DNA of 38,263 bases from Lachnospiraceae bacterium (GTDB lineage Bacteria; Bacillota; Clostridia; Lachnospirales; Lachnospiraceae), in contig JAILLW010000107.1 of NCBI GenBank assembly GCA_024692955.1, positions 1-38,263 of the forward strand, in the 5' to 3' direction. Below are positions 33,831 through 38,263 of the stretch, piece by piece. Every line of letters starts with the position of its first letter. Within the stretch, counting starts at the first letter, position 1. Under the pieces are notes generated by a model that ran no database searches, was not told the origin of the DNA, and saw only the letters and a list, made by a program, of their open reading frames with translations. The translations under genes and the position numbers were made by a program.

Positions 33831-34043
33831 CTATGCATAAGCCCACTTATATCCGCCAGCACTTTTCTGTCTTTCCTTTCCATACTTTTGTATTGCTGTT
33901 CCAAAAAACTGACCAATATATCCAGTGCCGTTTTTCCATCTTCTTTCTGGATTCGTGGAAATACCAATATATTTTTTGCCGTTAATTTTGTTTGTACGTA
34001 TGTAAACACACCAATTAGATTCATTTTTAACCGACCGCATCAT
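33831..34043 (-). pseudogene. GIY-YIG endonuclease remnant
   Basis: This 70-residue frame contains the start of a GIY-YIG nuclease: CVYIRTNKINGKKYIGIS, followed by RRWKNGTGYIGQFFGTAIQKYG. This matches phage homing endonucleases of the type that begin YxYxHTNKxNGKxYIG. The catalytic-domain remainder (including the metal-binding Glu region) and the DNA-binding part are missing; the sequence ends in a short unrelated tail, KERQKSAGGYKWAYA. The start at 34043 follows AAGGTG. It overlaps the holin-like gene and stops 14 bp before the endolysin, so a mobile gene probably inserted here and decayed. A minimal functional peptide cannot be excluded. Confidence 0.65.
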
Positions 34044-34458
34044 CCGTATCACCTTCTTTCGCATCAATAGCGACGATATCGTTAGCATCCTCTACTGCGT
34101 TTTGCCGATGTTCGTATATCATGTTTTGATAAACCATCCCGCCGACAGTATTTTCCGCCTGCGCCTTTTTGGAGTAAAAAGAATACGATATGCCCTCAGC
34201 TAAAAGAGTTCCTAATATACCTATCAACGATCCGAGATTTGATATATCTTCGAAATGAACCATTGCCCACATGCAGAATATCTGTATTGCAGTAGCGTTG
34301 ATGAAGATATAAAAAATAGCCAGCTTACTAAATGCTGGCTTCTTCTTTTCTCCGTCATTGCTATGCCTTATTTTGTAAAGTTCCTGTCGTTGCTTTACTT
34401 TTTCAGCGTGGCGTTTCGCCCTAAGTTTATTGAATTCATATTCGTTAAACCTCGCCAT
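34027..34458 (-). CDS. Holin-like phage membrane protein
   Basis: This is a 143-residue protein with a strongly basic N-terminal helix (NKLRAKRHAEKVKQRQELYKIRH), two hydrophobic helices (KLAIFYIFINATAIQIFCMWAMVHF and LGSLIGILGTLLAEGISYSFY) and a hydrophilic C-terminus. Two membrane helices and its place directly before the endolysin suggest a holin or lysis-associated membrane protein, although no named holin family is recognised. The ATG at 34458 follows GAAAGGA; the frame is open further up but lacks a site. Confidence 0.65.
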   Translation of the reverse strand: MARFNEYEFNKLRAKRHAEKVKQRQELYKIRHSNDGEKKKPAFSKLAIFYIFINATAIQIFCMWAMVHFEDISNLGSLIGILGTLLAEGISYSFYSKKAQAENTVGGMVYQNMIYEHRQNAVEDANDIVAIDAKEGDTDDAVG

Positions 34459-34486
34459 AAGTATTTTCCTTTCGTTCATAAAAAAG

Positions 34487-34672
34487 TCAGCATCCGCTGA
34501 CTCGTTCCTCGTTATATGTCGGAGATATAAACAGTACACTACAACTGCTCACGCGAATACTCTTTCGAGGAATTCTCCCTCCTTCTCGTCTATAGTGTTC
34601 TTGCAATTTCCGACACGCTTTGTTCCATCGCTTCGCAAAATTATCTAAATAGAATTCTTTTTCGTCGTCCAT
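34487..34672 (-). CDS. Small basic phage protein (61 residues)
   Basis: The family is not recognised. The N-terminal half is helical and charged (DNFAKRWNKACRKLQEHYRR); the C-terminal half contains SSCSVLFISPTYNEERVSGC. The start overlaps the upstream stop as TAATG with GAGGA in front, so it is probably translated together with the fibre-like gene. Confidence 0.5.
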   Translation of the reverse strand: MDDEKEFYLDNFAKRWNKACRKLQEHYRREGGRIPRKSIRVSSCSVLFISPTYNEERVSGC

Positions 34673-35091
34673 TATACTTCCTCAATAACAGCAATAACAA
34701 CAGACGTACCACCGTCAGTAGAGTGGGCCAACGAAACCAATACATAGTCCCCAACAGACAAGTCGTATTCATACGGCCCGTTCACTATCCCGTGGTACTG
34801 GTTACTGCCTTTTTCCGTTTTCGCAATATTAACAACAAGGCTGCCGCCAGAAGTAATTCTTCCGTACCACTTATTCGCCTTTGCATTATTTTCTTGCGTG
34901 AAAGTAATACGATATCTGCCTGCCTTGGAGCAAGTCCATTTCTGCCCATAGTCGGGGGAAGAAATCTGTGAAGCAGTACCGCAATTTCCGTCACAGTATC
35001 CCGTAAAACCATGTTTTATATCACTGTTTGTCCTTGAGGTTCCGATAACGGCAACTATTCTGCGATTGAAATTGCTAATAAAATATGCCAT
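34672..35091 (-). CDS. Fibre-tip-like protein with C1q/TNF-type jelly roll
   Basis: This 139-residue protein is probably a virion surface or receptor-contact component. A beta-rich C-terminal part resembles C1q/TNF-like domains of phage fibres: SKAGRYRITFTQENNAKANKW, SLVVNIAKTEKG and LSVGDYVLVSLAHSTDGGTSVVIAVIEEV. Residues GYCDGNCG and TCSKAG hold three cysteines. AGGAGG six bases before the ATG supports the start. It lies between small tail-region genes and the lysis genes, where fibres and tail-tip proteins are usual. Confidence 0.55.
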   Translation of the reverse strand: MAYFISNFNRRIVAVIGTSRTNSDIKHGFTGYCDGNCGTASQISSPDYGQKWTCSKAGRYRITFTQENNAKANKWYGRITSGGSLVVNIAKTEKGSNQYHGIVNGPYEYDLSVGDYVLVSLAHSTDGGTSVVIAVIEEV

Positions 35092-35102
35092 ATCGTGCCT
35101 CC

Positions 35103-35408
35103 TTACTCGAATTGTATTGAGTCAATCGTAATGATTGATCTGACCGTAACGGTATATTGATGCCCGTCTAAATCCTGCGTTTGGTCGTATGCTTTATGGT
35201 CGTCTTTCCAACCAGTATCAACCTTATTGGTTCCTGTTTGATCCCTATATGTAGTGGTCGTTTCTCCGGTTTTTAAGTCAATCGTTATCGTGAATGATGT
35301 TTTCGGACCAGTTGCGGCGCTTTTGTCTCCCCAAGTAGTACCGTAAGTATTCACATGGGCCTTTATGATACACTTCGACTTACCGCCGCCAACTCTTATC
35401 ATTGCCAT
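35103..35408 (-). CDS. Small beta-rich phage tail-region protein (101 residues)
   Basis: The family is not recognised. The composition suggests beta-strands: TSFTITIDLKTGETTTTYRD, HQYTVTVRSIITIDSIQ. It is rich in Thr and Asp, has a single cysteine and no membrane helix. The start follows GGAGG inside the end of the preceding 57-residue gene. By position it is a tail/fibre accessory. Confidence 0.55.
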   Translation of the reverse strand: MAMIRVGGGKSKCIIKAHVNTYGTTWGDKSAATGPKTSFTITIDLKTGETTTTYRDQTGTNKVDTGWKDDHKAYDQTQDLDGHQYTVTVRSIITIDSIQFE

Positions 35409-35411
35409 AGT

Positions 35412-35585
35412 TTAGCCCTCCGGTATTCCCATTAAATCATACTGCCATTGCGGTAATATGCCTGCTTTAAGGTCGGCTTTTGCCATAGCCTTTACTTCTG
35501 GTTTGTAGCGGTCTGGAACCATACTGAAAGTATAAGCACCAGTTACGCATCCTCGAACAAGTTTGTCATAATATATTTTTGCCAT
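35412..35585 (-). CDS. XkdX/CD1375-like small phage protein
   Basis: This is a 57-residue gene starting directly after the stop of the CnaB-containing gene. The start MAKIYYDKLVRGCVTGAYTF and the continuation VPDRYKPEVKAMAKADLKAG follow the pattern of XkdX/CD1375-family proteins (MAKIYYxLIxxGxxTxxxVPxRxxxEV), which sit just downstream of tail-fibre genes in Firmicutes siphophages and defective phages such as PBSX. Function unknown. It is a good marker that the upstream genes belong to the tail module. Confidence 0.7.
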   Translation of the reverse strand: MAKIYYDKLVRGCVTGAYTFSMVPDRYKPEVKAMAKADLKAGILPQWQYDLMGIPEG

Positions 35586-36161
35586 TTATTGTGCCTCCAG
35601 TGCGCGTACTCTTTCATCAAGTTCTGCAATAGCGTCAAGTATAATGCTAATCTGGTCTTCGATAGTAGGCTCATACGGGGGCTGAAGTTCATAAGTAATA
35701 AGCGTACCGTCGATAACCTTGTCGTAACGATCAATGTCAGGAGCACCTACCGTGTACTCGTGTGATACGGGTACATCTTCATACACCTTAGACCAATTAT
35801 TCTTAGCATTAAGCGTAACAGTCCCAAGAGATTGAGAACCGTCCACAACTTGAACCTTAACATTCGCTGGCCTTACGCTTGCAGAGTCTTCATTATCATC
35901 CCACTCGATCTTAACAGTAACTGTCTTTGTAGGCTCTGAGTAAACAGAACCGTCATCCGAATATTGATAAGTCCCCTGTTCAATAGTCCTATACAGCGTG
36001 GAAAATGTCGTATAGTCAAACTCGTTCCCATTATCATCCGTAATAGTGAAGCCAGATTCGTGCATAGTGAGCGACGTACCGCTGACTTGCACAACATTGC
36101 TTTCTACCGCCGCAACAGTAACAGAATATGTTTCCGGCACACCAATATATTTTAATATCAT
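35586..36161 (-). CDS. Phage tail-region protein with CnaB-type domain and C-terminal coiled coil
   Basis: This 191-residue protein has an N-terminal segment of unknown fold (1-80), a CnaB/SpaA-like Ig domain (about 82-160; TVKIEWDDNEDSASVRPANVK, GTVTLNAKNNWSKVYEDVP, DKVIDGTLITYEL) and a short coiled coil (DQISIILDAIAELDERVRALE). CnaB domains are typical of Gram-positive pili and adhesins and can form isopeptide bonds. The coiled coil at the end is like XkdW-type proteins that precede xkdX. AAAGGATAACGG supports the start. A tail or host-contact role is inferred. Confidence 0.65.
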   Translation of the reverse strand: MILKYIGVPETYSVTVAAVESNVVQVSGTSLTMHESGFTITDDNGNEFDYTTFSTLYRTIEQGTYQYSDDGSVYSEPTKTVTVKIEWDDNEDSASVRPANVKVQVVDGSQSLGTVTLNAKNNWSKVYEDVPVSHEYTVGAPDIDRYDKVIDGTLITYELQPPYEPTIEDQISIILDAIAELDERVRALEAQ

Positions 36162-36176
36162 AGCCGTTATCCTTTC

Positions 36177-36599
36177 TTAAGATATAATAACTTTGAACTT
36201 TAGGTCATTTGCCTGTTTCGGGAATACTATAGTTATAGTAGTGCCTGTCTGTGTGACGGAAACAGGGCTGACTCCATATATTTCTGTCGCAACTTGTATG
36301 ATTGAATCATCTGAAATAGCAGAGTCAGTAAACGACCTATCTGTTTCTCCCGCATATAATGTGCCGGATAGAATTGTTGGCGCAAAACCAGCCACAGAAG
36401 CATCAAGAGCATAGCCAGTTATCGCCTGTTTGGTTGTTGAAATGCCCCTAAAATTTCGGAGCTTTTCCTCTACAGTAATGCCGTCATTGCATGTAATATC
36501 CTCTGCAATCCCGGTAAATGAGCATTCTTTCCAAGTCTTAGTGAGTTCGTCTTCCAAGACTCTGTACTTTATGCCTGTTTCTTTTTCTATAGTTGACAT
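36177..36599 (-). CDS. Probable tail fibre/baseplate accessory protein (140 residues)
   Basis: The N-terminal half is charged (MSTIEKETGIKYRVLEDELT, DGITVEEKLRNF). The C-terminal half looks like a small beta domain repeated in phage fibres: GTLYAGETDRSFTDSAISDD, then SPVSVTQTGTTITIVFPKQANDLKFKVIIS. The motif SDDSIIQVATEIYGVSP is of the kind found at fibre ends. GAGGAAC precedes the ATG. No exact family name can be given. Confidence 0.55.
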   Translation of the reverse strand: MSTIEKETGIKYRVLEDELTKTWKECSFTGIAEDITCNDGITVEEKLRNFRGISTTKQAITGYALDASVAGFAPTILSGTLYAGETDRSFTDSAISDDSIIQVATEIYGVSPVSVTQTGTTITIVFPKQANDLKFKVIIS

Positions 36600-36612
36600 T
36601 ATTTGTTCCTCT

Positions 36613-36921
36613 CTAGTCTATCCAAGTATATCCACGCGGAGCATCATACGGCGGATCATTCCTATATGCCGTAAGGTTTGGCTTCTCTATCGTAGGCAAA
36701 AACTCACCTATGGTGACAAGCCTGTTTTCTAACAAATTGAGAATGTCAGCGCCGAATATGTTAAAGTCGCTTGCTTCGTACAAACTCTTTGCGTCAGTAT
36801 ATTGCCCGTTGGCAATCAATGCGTCATACTCTTTCTTGAGGTCGTAGTGCTCTAAGTCAATGTCTTGAAAATACACTCTTTCATCAATTTCATCTGGAAA
36901 GTAACTGGTTGTGTCCATCAT
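36613..36921 (-). CDS. Small acidic phage protein (102 residues)
   Basis: The family is not recognised. The start at 36921 is preferred because GGGGG lies about eight bases upstream; a start at 36948 has none and would overlap the previous gene. The protein is acidic (DEIDERVYFQDIDLEHYDLKKEYD), with a helical section (AKSLYEASDFNIFGADILNLLENRLVTIGEFL) and a tryptophan near the end. The ANGQYTDAKSLYEA segment parallels SGHYDDAQRIMST in the next gene, suggesting a related helical pair. Confidence 0.55.
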   Translation of the reverse strand: MMDTTSYFPDEIDERVYFQDIDLEHYDLKKEYDALIANGQYTDAKSLYEASDFNIFGADILNLLENRLVTIGEFLPTIEKPNLTAYRNDPPYDAPRGYTWID

Positions 36922-36935
36922 ATCAAACACCCCCT

Positions 36936-37259
36936 TTATGAAATCCACACATCATCAATTTGAGCATATTCTGGCTCGTCTTCTTGGTAGAAGACCGCCT
37001 GCTGTCTGCTCTTTGCAAAGATTTCAAGATTTCTTGTTTCTTCCTCAATCATATTGATATGCTCTGTATTCAATACATACGGCTCAAGAGTTCCCGCGTA
37101 TGTGCTCATTATTCGTTGCGCATCATCATAATGTCCAGAAGCCATTGCCTGTTTGATGTCATTTATCAAATTGCCAACAGAATTATCTGCATCACGAAAC
37201 TCATGCGGCGTGTATATCTCGTTTGGATAGTGGCTGTAATGCCTTGTGTATGTAGCCAT
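36936..37259 (-). CDS. Small helical phage protein (107 residues)
   Basis: The family is not recognised, although similar small genes occur upstream of gut-phage fibre genes. Composition is acidic and mostly helical (NLINDIKQAMASGHYDDAQRIMSTYA, NMIEEETRNLEIFAKSRQQ), and it ends in PEYAQIDDVWIS. AAAGGACGG precedes the ATG. A hairpin (37283-37302) in the gap upstream could mark a separate transcript or processing site. Confidence 0.55.
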   Translation of the reverse strand: MATYTRHYSHYPNEIYTPHEFRDADNSVGNLINDIKQAMASGHYDDAQRIMSTYAGTLEPYVLNTEHINMIEEETRNLEIFAKSRQQAVFYQEDEPEYAQIDDVWIS

Positions 37260-37282
37260 TGTTCCGTCCTTTCAATTAAGAA

Positions 37283-37302
37283 GGGCGGTTATCACACCGC
37301 CC
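37283..37302 (-). terminator. Terminator-like hairpin between small phage genes
   Basis: GGGCGGT (37283-37289) and ACCGCCC (37296-37302) form a perfect seven-pair stem with a six-base loop. On the minus strand the following bases are TTCTTAATT, a weak U-tract, so partial termination or RNA processing is more likely than a full stop. Confidence 0.4.
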
Positions 37303-37309
37303 AATTTAA

Positions 37310-37552
37310 TTATTCCATCCCTTCCTCTTCATCAGGAATTTCTGATACTTGTAAGAATTTGCGTTCCATAATATCACCATACTCATTGAAGATTTCACAG
37401 TAAACTCGTTCAATTTGCGGATTCCCAATAGAAGATGACAGAGTGTAATAATAAGCTGCTAAAGCCTCGTTCCTCGTATTATAGGAAAAAATGGTTTGCG
37501 CTGACGGAGCTTCGTCAACAAAGTGCTGAATAGTAGTTACATAGTATCTCAT
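37310..37552 (-). CDS. Small phage protein (80 residues)
   Basis: The family is not recognised. The 80-residue protein starts MRYYVTTIQHFVDEAPSAQT, has a short helical centre (NEALAAYYYTLSSSIG) and an acidic end (EIPDEEEGME). The pattern of a beta strand, a helix and more strands suggests a small alpha/beta fold. AGGAGG eight bases before the ATG supports the start. It lies 13 bp after the preceding gene. Confidence 0.6.
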   Translation of the reverse strand: MRYYVTTIQHFVDEAPSAQTIFSYNTRNEALAAYYYTLSSSIGNPQIERVYCEIFNEYGDIMERKFLQVSEIPDEEEGME

Positions 37553-37565
37553 TTTTCATTCCTCC

Positions 37566-38048
37566 TTATTTAGAGTGTCTTTTTTTCCACGCAATTACTT
37601 GCGATGAATGCATTTCGTGACCAGCTTGGTCAAACTTTAACTCTTTACAATAAGCCCTCATTTCATCATAGTCCATATCAAGTATATTAGTCCTATCTCG
37701 CATATAATCGAAAAACGTACCTATCCAAGACTCTGTAAATCTAACATCTGAATTATGATGAACATTATAAAGTGTGTCCTCTACATCAGAATAAACAATT
37801 TCATCCCAATAAAGATTTAACAACTTTTCTCGAAGAATACTAATATTATCACGAAGGGCATACCAGTCCTCTTCTTTGGGGTCATAATCTGTGCTCGCGA
37901 CTTCTTTAAGAAAATCCAAAAAGTTATAAAATGCGTAAATATTCATATTGAGCAATTCGTGCTTCATCATTTCATCTTCTTCATTCTCGAAGTCGTATTT
38001 TTTATTAAACTTCTCGAAAAACTCAAAGATAGAAACACTACTTGCCAT
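37566..38048 (-). CDS. Hypothetical phage protein (160 residues)
   Basis: The family is not recognised. The protein is acidic and predicted to be mostly helical, with many aromatic residues (IFEFFEKFNKKYDFENEEDE, NMNIYAFYNFLDFLKE, DYMRDRTNILDMDYDEMRAY), no membrane helix and a basic C-terminus (IAWKKRHSK). The ribosome binding site is weak. The frame stays open for about 27 codons upstream of the ATG, without another standard ATG/GTG/TTG start. It could be a non-structural accessory gene, as its AT-rich content is stronger than that of its neighbours. Confidence 0.55.
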   Translation of the reverse strand: MASSVSIFEFFEKFNKKYDFENEEDEMMKHELLNMNIYAFYNFLDFLKEVASTDYDPKEEDWYALRDNISILREKLLNLYWDEIVYSDVEDTLYNVHHNSDVRFTESWIGTFFDYMRDRTNILDMDYDEMRAYCKELKFDQAGHEMHSSQVIAWKKRHSK

Positions 38049-38263
38049 CGTCCATCCAGATAAATGCTGTCCGTAATGGGGGTCTTGCCTTGAAAGGCTT
38101 TCTTCATTCGGAAACCAAAAGGCAATGCACTATTTTTATAAAAGAAAGAAGAAAATTCTTTCGTTTGACAGAAAATTCGTATCTTTGGACCCGAACTTTA
38201 TCATTTAACTATGGAAAATTATCAAACAAGAAAGGAAAATGAGAGTCTGCGCAGTGCGTGGGA
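38049..38263. other. No supported gene; edge of window
   Basis: This AT-rich 215-bp stretch shows no convincing coding region on either strand. A plus-strand TTGACA near 38165 has no -10 box at the right distance. A plus-strand ATG at 38211 opens a frame to the window end but has too little sequence to judge. Confidence 0.5.

Larger units (their letters stand above)
28773..38263. mobile_element. Prophage (tailed phage), left end with tail-fibre, lysis and accessory genes; continues past window
   Basis: From the tRNA fragment to the window end, every supported gene is on the minus strand, base composition drops in GC relative to the chromosome, and gene products include a holin-like protein, an endolysin, an XkdX-like protein and fibre-like proteins. 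No capsid, portal, terminase, integrase or repressor gene is seen here, so only the late 3' part of the phage is present. Whether the prophage is intact cannot be told. Confidence 0.85.

Noticed and set aside
33818-34024. A 69-residue N-terminal extension of the endolysin
   Set aside because: It lies over the GIY-YIG frame, has no lysin-like features and lacks a ribosome binding site, whereas AAAGGGGG stands in front of 33817.
38042-38242. Plus-strand 66-residue reading frame at the window end
   Set aside because: No ribosome binding site, no recognisable protein features, and it begins within the start of the minus-strand phage gene.
1-38263. CRISPR array or insertion sequence
   Set aside because: No regularly spaced repeats of 24-37 bp and no transposase motifs were seen on either strand.

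Overview
The window joins about 28.7 kb of bacterial chromosome to the left end of an integrated tailed phage. The host looks like a Clostridia member, most likely Lachnospiraceae. This rests on strong AGGAGG-type ribosome binding sites, the gene order tgt-yajC-leuB-ilvD-ilvB, a DUF6273-type surface protein with Clostridial Ig-like repeats, and a cytosolic LacI-sensor/GGDEF fusion. The chromosomal part is visibly GC-richer than the phage part. No species can be named from the sequence alone.

Chromosome, left to right. (1) Plus strand: the 3' part of a COG2509-type FAD-dependent dehydrogenase, 5-formyltetrahydrofolate cyclo-ligase and proA. (2) Minus strand: a complete polyamine ABC transporter, potA-potB-potC-potD, converging on proA with no gap and driven by a good promoter near 7274-7301. 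(3) Plus strand: a 1384-residue secreted repeat protein flanked by two pairs of direct repeats. (4) Plus strand: a lactonase-family beta-propeller, a VanY-type carboxypeptidase and tgt. (5) Plus strand, from a promoter at 15042-15070: yajC, leuB, ilvD, ilvB, serC, serA and a sugar-sensor diguanylate cyclase. This run covers branched-chain amino acid and serine synthesis and could be a single long transcript. (6) A small minus-strand gene of unknown function. (7) Plus strand: a GlgB-like protein whose GH13 catalytic motifs are substituted, then an LTA-synthase-type membrane sulfatase ending at a strong terminator.

Prophage, from about 28773 to the window end, with all genes on the minus strand. 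The left junction lies in a 3' fragment of a tRNA-Thr(CGU) gene. Tandem 12-bp repeats and a terminator follow it. Read in the direction of transcription (right to left), the phage has small tail/fibre-region genes (one with a CnaB domain, an XkdX-like 57-residue protein missed by length filters, and a C1q/TNF-like protein), a holin-like protein, a GIY-YIG nuclease remnant, a bifunctional endolysin, a sigma-region-4-like HTH protein and a terminator. Beyond that terminator, next to the attachment site, lies a separate six-gene module: a cysteine-peptidase-like protein, two small proline/glutamine-rich or helical proteins, a glycine-rich membrane protein with long helices and cysteine clusters, a cysteine-containing beta-sandwich protein, and a Gly/Asn-rich protein. 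A plus-strand promoter inside this module appears to make a short RNA of about 55-60 nt. This module is the best candidate for an undescribed system. The packaging, capsid, replication and integrase genes must lie beyond the window.
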